Source: CAVVFX01 sp963777595 (GTDB lineage: Bacteria; Acidobacteriota; Terriglobia; Bryobacterales; Bryobacteraceae). Taken from it: DNA of 64,000 nt. How positions within the stretch are numbered: position 1 is the first letter of the stretch; each line of letters opens with the position of its first letter. A model generated the notes under the pieces. That model was not told where the DNA came from, searched no databases, and saw nothing but the letters and a program-made list of their open reading frames with translations. The stretch lies in assembly GCA_963777595.1 (NCBI GenBank), contig CAVZRE010000001.1:1-64000 (forward strand). Reading direction: 5' to 3'. The position numbers and the translations under genes are program-made. Below, piece after piece: positions 1-8,934 of this stretch.

Positions 1-4
1 CTGT

Positions 5-1444
5 ATGAACCAGGAAGAAAAGAAGATTCTCTCATCGCTCTCCCGGCGCGCGTTTGTCGGGGCCACCGGAGCAGGCCTTCTCTCGGCGCTGGCCGGCCGC
101 GAACCGCTGCGCGCCGATCCGTTGAAGAAGATCGCTCCCAAGGCGGATACGCTCATCCTCCTTTGGATGGCGGGGGGCATGGCAGCCACCGAGACTTTCG
201 ATCCCAAGCGTTATACGCCTTACGCTCCCGGCACGAAGTCAAACGATGTGTTGAGCACGTTCAAGCCGATCGACACTGTCGTCGATAACATCAAGATCAG
301 CGAAGGTCTGGAGCAGGTCGCCAAAGTGATGGACCGCGGCACGCTCATTCGTACCTTCCAGGCTGCCGATCTCGGCTTCATTCTGCATTCGCGCCATCAG
401 TACCACTGGCATACCGGCTACGCGCCACCGCAAAGTGTCGCCATTCCGCATATGGGCTCCGTGATCGCGAAAACCCTCGGACCGCGTAACGCCGAAGTCC
501 CGGCCTTCATCGATGTCGGCCAGAATCTGGAAATTGGCGGCGAGAGCGCGGGAATAAAAGCCTTTCATACGGCCGGCTTCCTCGGCAGTGAATTCGGTCC
601 TTTCCTGATCAGCCGATCCCAACGATGCCGCCGCGGTCGTGCGCCCTTCCGCCGGAACTGGGAGATGCGAGATTTCGCCGGCGCCATCAGTTATATGAGG
701 CGCTTATGGCGCAGAGTCCCGTCGGGCAATACGGCAGCGATTATCAGCGGCAAGGGCTGCTGCGTTCGACGGAAGCGGCTCACCGCTTGCTCGAATCTCC
801 ATCGGCGAAAGCTTTCGATCTGTCTCTCGAACCCAAGGCTAGTTTACGACAAATACAACACCGGCCGCTTCGGACTCGGATGCCTGCTGGCCCGGCGTCT
901 CACGGAAGCCGGAGCGCGCTTCATCGAGATCACCACGGAGTACATTCCATTTCGCTATTGGGATACCCACGAAAACGGCCACGAACGCGCTGTCGGAATG
1001 AAGCAGCAGATCGATGCGCCGATCGCGCAATTGGTGCTCGACCTGGAAGAGCGCGGCCTGCTGGACCGCACGCTGATCGTCCTGGCCAGCGAGTTCAGCC
1101 GCGACATGATGATGGAAGGCAAGGCCGACAAGCCGGTGAAGAACCAGGTCACGGTGCCGGACATCATGACCGAGCCGAAGCACTACGGCATGCACCGCCA
1201 TTTCACGGGTGCGGGCTGCGTCCTGATGTTCGGAGGCGGCGTGAAGAAGGGCTGCCTCTACGGCAAGACGGCCGACGAACGGCCGTGCGTGACCGTGGAG
1301 AATCCAGTATCGATGGAGGATCTGCACGCGACCATCTACCACGCCATGGGAATCCCGCCGGACCTCGCATACGTCACCGAAAAGCGTCCCGTGTACGTCA
1401 CCAAAGATGGCAAAGGAAAAGCCATCGAGGCAATCGTTGGCTGA
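5..1444 (+). CDS. DUF1501 domain protein, Tat-exported (frameshifted)
   Basis: The protein belongs to the DUF1501 family, sulfatase-like secreted proteins of unproven activity that are abundant in Acidobacteria and Planctomycetes. A Tat-type signal with S-R-R-A-F at residues 13-17 is followed by a hydrophobic stretch, so it should be exported folded. The family body is clear before about base 605 (WMAGGMAATETFDPK) and after about base 842 (IVLASEFSRDMMMEGKADK). Between them the normal reading moves to another frame (about 650-838, DARFRRRHQLYEALMAQSP) and back again, so the middle of the nominal ORF is not the true protein. At least one inserted base near 606 and a second shift near 840 explain this. 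The frame stays open throughout, so a gene caller will report an intact but partly wrong 479-residue product. The start is 4 bases into the window, so no ribosome site can be judged. Confidence 0.85.
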   Translation: MNQEEKKILSSLSRRAFVGATGAGLLSALAGREPLRADPLKKIAPKADTLILLWMAGGMAATETFDPKRYTPYAPGTKSNDVLSTFKPIDTVVDNIKISEGLEQVAKVMDRGTLIRTFQAADLGFILHSRHQYHWHTGYAPPQSVAIPHMGSVIAKTLGPRNAEVPAFIDVGQNLEIGGESAGIKAFHTAGFLGSEFGPFLISRSQRCRRGRAPFRRNWEMRDFAGAISYMRRLWRRVPSGNTAAIISGKGCCVRRKRLTACSNLHRRKLSICLSNPRLVYDKYNTGRFGLGCLLARRLTEAGARFIEITTEYIPFRYWDTHENGHERAVGMKQQIDAPIAQLVLDLEERGLLDRTLIVLASEFSRDMMMEGKADKPVKNQVTVPDIMTEPKHYGMHRHFTGAGCVLMFGGGVKKGCLYGKTADERPCVTVENPVSMEDLHATIYHAMGIPPDLAYVTEKRPVYVTKDGKGKAIEAIVG

Positions 1445-1508
1445 TCCCGAAACTGACTCCCAGCGTCATTCGCTTGCGATATCCTTGTGAGTGCCCGAAG
1501 GAGGGAAT

Positions 1509-2033
1509 ATGTCGATTGCAAAAGGATTGTTGGCTGAGTTTGATATGGAAACCGCCAATACGCGGCGCACGCTCGAGCGGTTACCCGAAGACAAACTGGA
1601 TTTTTCTCCCGATCCGAAATCCATGAAGCTGGGCCGTCTCGCCGGCCATATTGCGGAGATGACTGGTTGGGCCGCACTGACGCTCACCACCGACGAACTG
1701 GATTTTGCCGCGGGAAATTCCGCTCCGGCCGTAGCGACGTCGCGTGAGCAGCTGGTGGAGTTGGCGGACAAGAACGCGCAAGCGGCACGCGCTGCCATTG
1801 CCGCGGCGAGCGATGCCGATTTCATGAAGCCATGGACCCTGCGCGCCGGCGATCAGATCTTCTTCACCATGCCCAAGATCGCCGTGATTCGCGGCATGGT
1901 CATGAACCATATCATCCATCATCGCGGACAGCTAACCGTGTACTATCGCATGACCGGAGTGCCTGTGCCTGCGTTATACGGTCCGTCGGCGGACGAGAAC
2001 TCGTTTCCTTCATCCGCAACCGCCGGTGCATGA
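1509..2033 (+). CDS. DinB family protein
   Basis: This 174-residue protein has the four-helix DinB/YfiT-type fold signature. The three usual metal-ligand histidines are visible as H47 (in LAGHIAEM) and H134/H138 (NHIIHHRG). Family members are metal-dependent thiol transferases or uncharacterised stress proteins; the substrate cannot be told from sequence. I chose the ATG at 1509 because a strong AAGGAGGG site (1498-1505) precedes it; an in-frame GTG-type start six codons upstream lacks one. The gene stands alone between the DUF1501 gene and the convergent metY gene, and its reading frame is intact although both neighbours are frameshifted. Confidence 0.85.
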   Translation: MSIAKGLLAEFDMETANTRRTLERLPEDKLDFSPDPKSMKLGRLAGHIAEMTGWAALTLTTDELDFAAGNSAPAVATSREQLVELADKNAQAARAAIAAASDADFMKPWTLRAGDQIFFTMPKIAVIRGMVMNHIIHHRGQLTVYYRMTGVPVPALYGPSADENSFPSSATAGA

Positions 2034-2067
2034 ATCCGGGCGCTGCCTGTCGGTGACCCTGCCTCCG

Positions 2068-3353
2068 TTACGAAGCCAGTGCTTGGTCGAGGTCCCAGAG
2101 GATGTCCTCTAAATCTTCCAAACCCACCGAGAGGCGCACCATATCCTGAGTGACTCCCGACGCGAGCTGTTCGGCATCCGATAACTGCTGGTGGGTAGTG
2201 GATGCCGGATGGATCACCAGGCTTCGTGCATCTCCCACATTGGCAAGATGGGAAAACAGCTGCAGCGAGTTGATTAAGCTTCTTCCCCGCTTCAAGACCT
2301 CCCTTCAGACCGAACGTCAGGACCGCGCCGCAGCCTTTGGGAAGATACTTCTGGGCCAGCGTGTGGTAGCGGCTGGAGGCCAGACCGGCATAGTTGACCC
2401 AGGTAACGGCCGGGTGCTTCTCCAGATGTTCGGCCACCGCCTGGGCATTGCGCGAGTGCGCTTCCATGCGGAATTGCAGCGTCTCGATACCCTGGATAAA
2501 GAGAAACGAATTAAAAGGAGAAAGCGCCGGTCCCATATCGCGCAATCCCTCCACGCGGGCACGAATGATAAACGAGATATTGCCGAAAGTGTCCCAGAAC
2601 TTCATCCCGTGATAACCGGGGCTGGGCTCCGAAAGATAGGGGAACTTGCCGTTATTCCAGGGGAACTTGCCGCTATCGATAATGATGCCGCCGATGGACG
2701 TGCCGTGGCCGCCGATGAACTTGGTCGCCGAGTGCACCACAATGTCTGCGCCATGCTCGATGGGCCGGCAGAGCCACGGCGAAGCGAACGTGTTGTCGAT
2801 GACCAGCGGAATGCCGGCCTCATGCGCGATATCGGCAACCGCCTGAATATCCAGCACATTGATGCGCGGATTGGCGATCGTCTCCGCGTAGAGGCATCGG
2901 GTCTTCGGCGTGATGGCGCGGCGGAAGTTCTCAGGGTCGTCGGGCTCGACAAAACTGGTGTTGATACCCAGACGCCGGAAGCTGACGTCGAGTTGTGTGG
3001 TGGTGCCTCCGTACAGCGTGCTGGCGGCGACAATCTCGTCGCCCAGCGCCCATGATACTGGTCAAGGCGAGAAATTGCGCCGCCTGACCGCTCGCGACCC
3101 CGAGCGCTGCAACCCCGCCTTCGAGTGAAGCCATCCGCTCCTCGAACACCGCCGTGGTGGGATTCATGATACGCGTATAGATGTTGCCGAACGTCTGCAA
3201 GCCGAACAGCGCGGCGGCGTGATCGGAGTCATTGAAGACATACGACGTGGTCTGGTAGATGGGAACGGCGCGGGCGTTGGACGCGGAGTCCGGGACGTGG
3301 CCCGCGTGGAGCGCGCGCGTGTTGAAACCGAAGTTCCTCTGTTCTTTTTGCAT
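2068..3353 (-). CDS. metY: O-acetylhomoserine sulfhydrylase (frameshifted)
   Basis: A PLP-dependent Cys/Met metabolism enzyme that would make homocysteine from O-acetylhomoserine and sulfide in the cytosol. The N-terminus (FNTRALHAGHVPD, IYQTTSYVF), the PLP-lysine motif SATKFIGGHG (Lys codon at 2720-2722, about residue 210) and the C-terminal signature (RLSVGLEDLEDILWDLDQAL) are all present. Together they give about 430 residues, the usual MetY length. The reading frame shifts twice: near 3050 (one extra G in the codons after LTSIM) and near 2280 (one extra A in GKKL-INSLQLF). Restoring both gives a continuous family sequence, so I think these are sequence errors. The start is the ATG at 3353; a GTG lies just upstream at 3356. 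No sulfur-assimilation genes lie nearby. Confidence 0.85.
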
Positions 3354-3427
3354 CACTAATACTGTATCCGAACTGCCCGGATCATTCCCTTAGTGGCAAT
3401 GTGGGGCAGACGCCCTCGTCGCCCAAT

Positions 3428-4216
3428 CTATTTGCGATCGTAGACCGCCTTTGTCGGCTCCTTGACTCCCGTCGGGCTGCCGGTTGCTGTAAGAGTCTTT
3501 CCGTCGTCGGAGACCTCATACTTGCTCTTATAAATAGCCTTGCCCTTGATCTTCTCCGTCATTTCGAATTCGCGGGCACTGGTTTTCGTCGCGGCCAGCG
3601 TAAGGCCGTCCGGCACCGTCGGTCCTGTGGCCGGATAATCCTTGCCATCGAACTTCAGCAGGCATTGACCTTTAATTTGATTCAGAATAAACGCGATGCC
3701 GCCGGGCCCGTTGTCGGCGAATTCGAGAAACGTGGAAGAGCTTTCCTTCACCGACTTGCTCTTCCAAATACCCACCAGCCCTCCCAAAATCCCCGACCCT
3801 TCGCCCACGCGCTCATACACTTCAGTCTCTTCAAATGAAGTGCCGTCAGGCCGGGTGCCTCTCGCGATTTCGGTCAGCATATTGCCATCCGGCGAGAGGG
3901 CCAGGACTGTCGTGCTCAAGACTTTTCCTTTGAACCCGGTGGTTCGTTCCCACGAGGTTTCGCTGAGTTGCTTCACCGATACGATGCGGCCATAGAGTCC
4001 GGGATGAGGCTTACCGTCGGTCGTGAAGGTGTACGACTCGCCTCCGCCGGTGTAGCGGACCAAACCCGGTTTCACGGTTTGGAACTTCACCGTTTCGCCC
4101 GTGAAGTCGCTTCTCGACAGATCGAGCTTCCATATTCCGGCAAAAGGATTGTCCGATGCCGCCATCGCTGGGACAAATAAAAGAAGCAGACTTGCCGCGG
4201 ACGTACGCAATTTCAT
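3428..4216 (-). CDS. secreted lipocalin-like hypothetical protein
   Basis: A 262-residue protein with a clear Sec signal (basic MKLRTSAAS, then SLLLLFVPAMAAS). The mature part holds two copies of a beta-rich pattern starting GIWKLD and GIWKSK, with YTFTTDGKPHPG and DGKTLTATG strands, like the lipocalin-like secreted proteins common in Acidobacteria. No catalytic motif is visible and I cannot name a function. The ATG at 4216 is supported by GGAGGAAAT seven to twelve bases upstream; an ATG-type start eight codons earlier has no such site. Intact and single, transcribed away from the TIGR03435 gene. Confidence 0.8.
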   Translation of the reverse strand: MKLRTSAASLLLLFVPAMAASDNPFAGIWKLDLSRSDFTGETVKFQTVKPGLVRYTGGGESYTFTTDGKPHPGLYGRIVSVKQLSETSWERTTGFKGKVLSTTVLALSPDGNMLTEIARGTRPDGTSFEETEVYERVGEGSGILGGLVGIWKSKSVKESSSTFLEFADNGPGGIAFILNQIKGQCLLKFDGKDYPATGPTVPDGLTLAATKTSAREFEMTEKIKGKAIYKSKYEVSDDGKTLTATGSPTGVKEPTKAVYDRK

Positions 4217-4387
4217 GCGATTTCCTCCGAAGACGAGCATCCCATATTATTTCGGACGTTTTCCGCTCCTGCAAAAGCCGCCAGCCCGGACCGGCTGCAC
4301 AAACGCTGATCGAGCGACGCGAAAGGCCTCCAACTGCCGGATCAGGTTCACGGATCTTTCCCGCCGCGGTGATCGTAGTATGGGTAT

Positions 4388-5278
4388 ATGAGAACTGTTC
4401 TTGGGATTGCCGCCGCTATACTTACGTCAACTTCTGTATGGAGTCAGACAGCGGCAACCACGCCGGCTAAGCCCGAATTCGAAGTGGCTTCGATCCGCCC
4501 CTCCGGGCCCGTGACTCCCGGCCAGCTGACTGTCGGCCTCCACATCGACGGCGCACAAATCAGAGGCCATCAATTCGCGCTGAAAGACTATCTGCAAATG
4601 GCCTACCGGCTAAAGAATTATCAGGTCACCGGCCCCGATTGGATCGCGTCCGACCGTTTCGACATCAGCGCGAAGCTGCCCGATGGCGCGACTCGCGCGC
4701 AGGTTCCCGAGATGCTGGCGGCGTTGTTGATCAGTCGCTTTCACCTGGCCACCCACCGCGAGACCAAGCCATTTCCGGTCTACGCCCTGACGGTGGCCAA
4801 GACCGGATTGAAGATGGATGCTCTACCGGCCGATCCGGATGACGCCGACGATCCCCTCAAGGGCGCTGTCGACGTCAAGGCCGGCGGTTCGCGCGGTGGC
4901 ATGTCGATCGACTTGGGAAAAGGCTCCTCCTTCAGCTTCAGCGATAATACGTTCGTCGGCAAAAAGCTGTCGATGACCGCTCTCGCGGATATGCTGGCGC
5001 GTTTCGAAGATCGCCCGGTAGTCGACATGACGGGCTTGAAAGGAAACTACGATTTCAAGTTGGAATGCGCTCCGGAAGACTTCCGTGCCATGATGATCCG
5101 CTCCGCCATCGCGGCCGGCGTTACGCTGCCCCCGCAGGCTCTAGCCCTGCTGGATAACGCGTCGGATGGCTCTCTTCAGGCGGCGTTGCAGGCCGTGGGC
5201 CTGAAGCTGGAATCGCGCAAAGCGCCCATCGAGATGCTGGTCGTCGATCATGCGGATAAGGTTCCGAGCGACAACTGA
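4388..5278 (+). CDS. TIGR03435 (DUF3738) family secreted protein
   Basis: The product has the full TIGR03435 pattern: signal peptide (residues 1-19), FEVASIRPSG, RFHLATHRETKPFPVYAL, RPVVDMTGLKGNYDF and the C-terminal KLESRKAPIEMLVVDHAD. This family is largely confined to Solibacter-like soil Acidobacteria, where it occurs in dozens of copies, and is a good taxonomic pointer for the window. Function is unknown; some family members are the soluble part of a BlaR1/antirepressor-like regulatory pair, but no BlaI or M56 peptidase gene is nearby. The length of 296 residues is normal and the frame is intact. Confidence 0.9.
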   Translation: MRTVLGIAAAILTSTSVWSQTAATTPAKPEFEVASIRPSGPVTPGQLTVGLHIDGAQIRGHQFALKDYLQMAYRLKNYQVTGPDWIASDRFDISAKLPDGATRAQVPEMLAALLISRFHLATHRETKPFPVYALTVAKTGLKMDALPADPDDADDPLKGAVDVKAGGSRGGMSIDLGKGSSFSFSDNTFVGKKLSMTALADMLARFEDRPVVDMTGLKGNYDFKLECAPEDFRAMMIRSAIAAGVTLPPQALALLDNASDGSLQAALQAVGLKLESRKAPIEMLVVDHADKVPSDN

Positions 5279-5359
5279 CGCGCGGAGTCACACAAAGCAA
5301 GTATTGAACGATATCTTTAACGAATCGGATTGGCGATTACAATTGAGAGAGGGATTCCG

Positions 5360-5881
5360 ATGTCCAAACTCACACTCGACCGCTATATCCAGATCGCCAT
5401 GGGCGCGATGGTGGTGCTTCTTATCGTCGCGATATACATGCCTCTGCACGAAACCCTGATCCAAGTGGGCGACCGCGCGCCTGATTTCTCGATCAAGGCC
5501 GACAACGGGCGCACCTACACTAAAGCCGATTTCGGCGGCAAGCTTCTCATCCTGAATTTCTGGGCAACCTGGTGCCCGCCATGCCGCGAGGAACTCCCTT
5601 CGCTCGACGCGCTCCAGCGGACTCTCGGTTCGCGTGGCCTGGTGGTTCTAGCCGTGAGCGTCGATAAGGACGAGAAAGCGTACCGCGATTTTCTTGCCGC
5701 GAACAGGGTCGCCATCACCACGGCGCGTGACCCGTCGCAGGATATCAATCGGGAATACGGCACCGTGCAGTTTCCCGAGAGCTATATCATCGACCAAAAT
5801 GGCAAGGTCGTCGAGAAGATCATCAGCAGCACCAATTGGATGGACGAACGGATGCTCAGCCATGTCCAGTCCATGCTGTGA
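5360..5881 (+). CDS. TlpA/ResA-type thioredoxin, membrane anchored
   Basis: A 173-residue thioredoxin-fold protein with one N-terminal membrane anchor (about residues 10-28) and the redox motif W71-C-P-P-C75 within NFWATWCPPCREELPSL. This is the TlpA/ResA/AhpC-TSA group, which reduces disulfides on the outer face of the membrane, often of apo-cytochromes c. The start at 5360 follows GAGAGAGGG; an upstream in-frame ATG (5330) would put polar residues before the anchor. The 3' end overlaps the likely start of the FAD oxidase gene (ATG at 5862), so the two may be co-expressed. Two c-type cytochrome proteins encoded downstream (8.9-9.7 kb and 24-26 kb) could be clients, but that is inference. Confidence 0.88.
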   Translation: MSKLTLDRYIQIAMGAMVVLLIVAIYMPLHETLIQVGDRAPDFSIKADNGRTYTKADFGGKLLILNFWATWCPPCREELPSLDALQRTLGSRGLVVLAVSVDKDEKAYRDFLAANRVAITTARDPSQDINREYGTVQFPESYIIDQNGKVVEKIISSTNWMDERMLSHVQSML

Positions 5882-7324
5882 CGCCATTTCGCCCAAGGCG
5901 CGCCAGGAGTTGCTCGCGACCCTTGGCCCGCGCGGCATCCTCGACCGCAAGGAAGACCTTGCGCTGTACGGATACGACGGCAGCGTCGAACGGCGCGCCC
6001 GCCATGGTGGTGTTTCCCCGAACGACCGAAGAAGTGGTCAGAGATCGTCGACATCACCGGCGAAATACAACATTCCGATTGTCGGCCGCGGGTCCGGCAC
6101 AGGATCTGAGCGGCGGCGCAATCCCGCGCGTCGGGCGGCGTCGTCATCGGCTTCTCGCGCATGAACCGGATCCTGGAGATCGATCTTGAGAATGAGCGCG
6201 CCGCTTTGCAGCCCGGCGTGATCAATCTGGACATCACCCTCGCGGTGCAGACGCAGCGGATATTTCTATGCGCCGGATCCCTCCAGCCAGCGCGCCTGCA
6301 CCATCGGCGGCAATGTGGCGGAGAATGCCGGCGGTCCGCACACTCTGGCCTACGGCGTCACCACGAACCACGTGCTTGGCCTGGAGTTCGTGCTGCCGGA
6401 CGGCAAGGTCTACTCGACCGGCGGCAAGGAAGGCGAACTCCCCGGACTGCGATCTCACAGGCCTGCTGACCGGTTCGGAAGGGACCATGGCGCTGGTCAC
6501 CAAAATTATCGTTCGTCTGATGCGCCAGCCGGAGCTGGTCAAGACCATTCTCGCCATCTACGATTCAGCCGGAGGATTGCGCGGATACCGTAGCGGAGAT
6601 CACCGCGCGCGCCATTACGCCGGTCGCCGTGGAAATGCTGGACGGCGAGATGCTTGCGATGGTTGAAGCTGCGACGCACGCAGGTTATCCGCCGGACGCC
6701 GCTGCCGTGCTGCTGATCGAACTCGAAGGTCTGACAGAAGGAGTCGAGGAGCAGGTGGAACAGATCCGCGAGGTCTGCACGGCGTGCCGGGCCCGCGAGT
6801 TCCGCGTCGCCAAGGATGCCGAGGAGCGCGATCTGCTCTGGAAAGGCCGGAAGAATGCCTTCGGAGCGGTGGGACGCGTCAGTCCCTCTTACTACGTTCA
6901 GGACGGCGTGGTGCCGCGGACCCGGATCGCACCCACTTTGCGCCACATTGCCACGGTCGCGGAGAAGCACGGCGTTCGCATCAGTAATATTTTTCATGCG
7001 GGCGACGGCAATATGCATCCCATCATCCTGTTCGACATCCATAAGCCGGGCGATATTGAGAAGGCCAAAGCCGCGGGCGAGGACATCCTGGAATACTGCA
7101 TCAGCGTGGGCGGCTCGATCACCGGTGAGCATGGCGTCGGGATGGAGAAGAACGAGATGATGCCGCGATTGTTCACTCCCGATACGCTGGAAATGATCGG
7201 CCGGTTCAAGCGGCTGTTCGACCCGGAGACGCGACTCAATCCGGGCAAAGTGCTGCCGACAGGTAAAGGATGCCTCGAAATCCGCCAGCCCCCGTTAGGC
7301 TCCAGCAGAAGCATCCTGGTGTAA
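5862..7324 (+). CDS. glcD: GlcD-like FAD-linked oxidase (multiply frameshifted)
   Basis: Read across frames this is a glycolate oxidase subunit D/D-lactate dehydrogenase-type flavoprotein of about 480 residues. It has an N-terminal helix (ARQELLATLGPRGILDRKEDLALYGYDGSVE), the FAD-binding PCMH domain (MVVFPRTTEEVV, GRGSGTG, GGNVAENAGGPH, GLLTGSEGTMALVT) and a C-terminal FAD-oxidase domain (NIFHAGDGNMHP, ITGEHGVGMEKNE, FKRLFDPETRLNPGKVLP). The last part, from about 6629, is intact. Before that I count at least six shifts (near 6000, 6045, 6090, 6105, 6135, 6255, 6445 and 6565). Most can be repaired by deleting one base, for example an extra T after GGCACAGGA. No GlcE or GlcF partner follows. 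The start is approximate. Confidence 0.75.
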
Positions 7325-7338
7325 ACGAGTTTCTGGAT

Positions 7339-8934
7339 TTACGGTCCGTCCGGCAATGCGAATGTCAGGATCGCCCCACCCGATGGCATAGTGACGTATT
7401 GCTTGCCATTTGCCTTGTAAGTGATTGGGGATGTCACCAGGCGCGCACCAGTATTGATCTTCCAGAGATTCCTGCCGTCGACAGCATCAAAGGCCATGAA
7501 GTAGCCGTCTTCGTCGCCGCTAAAAAGTAGCCCTCCGGCCGTCGACAAAGTTCCCGCCCAGGACGGCTGGTGCATGCGGAACTCCCATTTCGTCTCGCCG
7601 GTTGACGGATCGAGGGCTTTCAATGCGCCCCAGCCCTCTTCCCCATTGGCCCCCCGAAATACGCTTCCCCAATAAGGCTTGCCTTCCACGTACACTGGCG
7701 GCGCACTGTAATAGACATTGCATGCCTCCTGCACCGAGACATAAAACAACTTCGTCACAGGATTGTAGGATGTTGCCATCCAGTTATTGCCGCCGGCCAG
7801 TCCGGGACACGTGCGAATGCCGTCGGGAGTTGGCTCATAATTCGGCATGAGAATTGGGCGCCCCTTCGAATCAATTTCCTTGGCCCAGGTCTGCCGGGCG
7901 TATGGTTTACCAAGCAGGTATTCACCAGTCTCCCGATCCAGGACGTAGAAGAAGGCGTTGCGATTGGCCTGCACCACCACCTTGCGCATGCGGCCCTTCC
8001 AGTTCAAATCGAGTAGCATGGGCGTTTCAGTAGCGTCCCAGTCGTGGAGATCGTGAGGCGTGAACTGGAAGTGCCATTTGAGCTTGCCGGTATCAGGATC
8101 GAGCGCCACCAGCGAACACGAATATAAGTTATCTCCGCGTCGCGCGGCGCCATACAAATCGGGTCCCGGATTGCCGACTCCCCAATAAGTGATATTGAGT
8201 TGCGGATCATAAGTTCCGGTAAGCCAGGCAGGACCTCCACCGCGCGTCCACGAATCTCCGAGCCACGAATCACTACCCGGTTCTCCAGGCCCGGGAATCG
8301 TCCAGAAACGCCACGCGCGTTTGCCGGTAGCCGCATCGTAGGCGTCAATGAATCCGCGGATTCCCTGTTCGCCGCCGGAGATCCCGACGAGCACTTTGTC
8401 CTTGATCACCAGGGGAGCAAGAGTAGCATAGTGTGTGCCGGCCTTGTAAGGCGCCATCTCGGCTTGCCACAGAAGACGTCCCGTGCGGATTTCGAGCGCT
8501 ACCAGATTGGAATCAGGCGTGACCATGAAGAGACGGTCGCCCAGCACGCCAAATCCGCGGTTCACTCCGGACGTCGCATGCCCTGGAGCGAAGTTGTGAT
8601 GATAGGACCAGAGGGTCCGTCCACTGCGCGCATCGAGCGCCACGGCATTGCCATCGCCGAGCGTCGCGTACAGGATGCCGTCGATCACCAGCGGGACGGT
8701 CTCGTTGGAGCCGCCTTTGCCGGTTTGGAACATCCACGCGAGACGCAGATCCTTCACGTTCCTGGTATTAATCTGGTCCAGCATGCGGTGACGAATGGCG
8801 GAGTAATCGCCCCAGTAAGTCAACCAGTTTTGCGGCTCCTCGATGGCATGGATCAGCCGGTTATAAGTCACCTGGGCTGAAAGGCTGGTCAAGCAAGTCA
8901 GCAGCGTGATGGATGCGACGGCAGTGGAGCGCAT
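7339..8934 (-). CDS. PQQ-dependent alcohol dehydrogenase
   Basis: A secreted eight-bladed quinoprotein of 531 residues (signal peptide 1-20) of the methanol/ethanol dehydrogenase family. Metal and PQQ-site residues can be aligned: E189 (VGISGGE), N255 (WGVGNPGPD) and D298 in H-D-W-D. The catalytic Asp is followed at +2 by a second Asp (D300), the pattern of lanthanide-using XoxF/PedH-type enzymes. The vicinal Cys-Cys ring of classical methanol dehydrogenase is absent (T121-S122 in GHATSGVNRG). It should oxidise an alcohol or aldehyde in the periplasm and pass electrons to the di-haem cytochrome c encoded directly upstream. That gene's TAA overlaps this ATG (TAATG), so the two are translationally coupled. 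No PQQ synthesis genes are present in the window. Confidence 0.9.
   Translation of the reverse strand: MRSTAVASITLLTCLTSLSAQVTYNRLIHAIEEPQNWLTYWGDYSAIRHRMLDQINTRNVKDLRLAWMFQTGKGGSNETVPLVIDGILYATLGDGNAVALDARSGRTLWSYHHNFAPGHATSGVNRGFGVLGDRLFMVTPDSNLVALEIRTGRLLWQAEMAPYKAGTHYATLAPLVIKDKVLVGISGGEQGIRGFIDAYDAATGKRAWRFWTIPGPGEPGSDSWLGDSWTRGGGPAWLTGTYDPQLNITYWGVGNPGPDLYGAARRGDNLYSCSLVALDPDTGKLKWHFQFTPHDLHDWDATETPMLLDLNWKGRMRKVVVQANRNAFFYVLDRETGEYLLGKPYARQTWAKEIDSKGRPILMPNYEPTPDGIRTCPGLAGGNNWMATSYNPVTKLFYVSVQEACNVYYSAPPVYVEGKPYWGSVFRGANGEEGWGALKALDPSTGETKWEFRMHQPSWAGTLSTAGGLLFSGDEDGYFMAFDAVDGRNLWKINTGARLVTSPITYKANGKQYVTMPSGGAILTFALPDGP

Noticed and set aside
625..1626. 333-codon plus-strand frame overlapping the DUF1501 gene
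   Set aside because: Only its first 70 codons carry family sequence, as the shifted middle of DUF1501; the rest is Arg/Pro/His-rich out-of-frame reading of the same gene.
2150..3055. 301-codon frame on the plus strand opposite metY
   Set aside because: It mirrors a well-recognised enzyme gene, has no ribosome site and no family pattern; typical high-GC antisense shadow.
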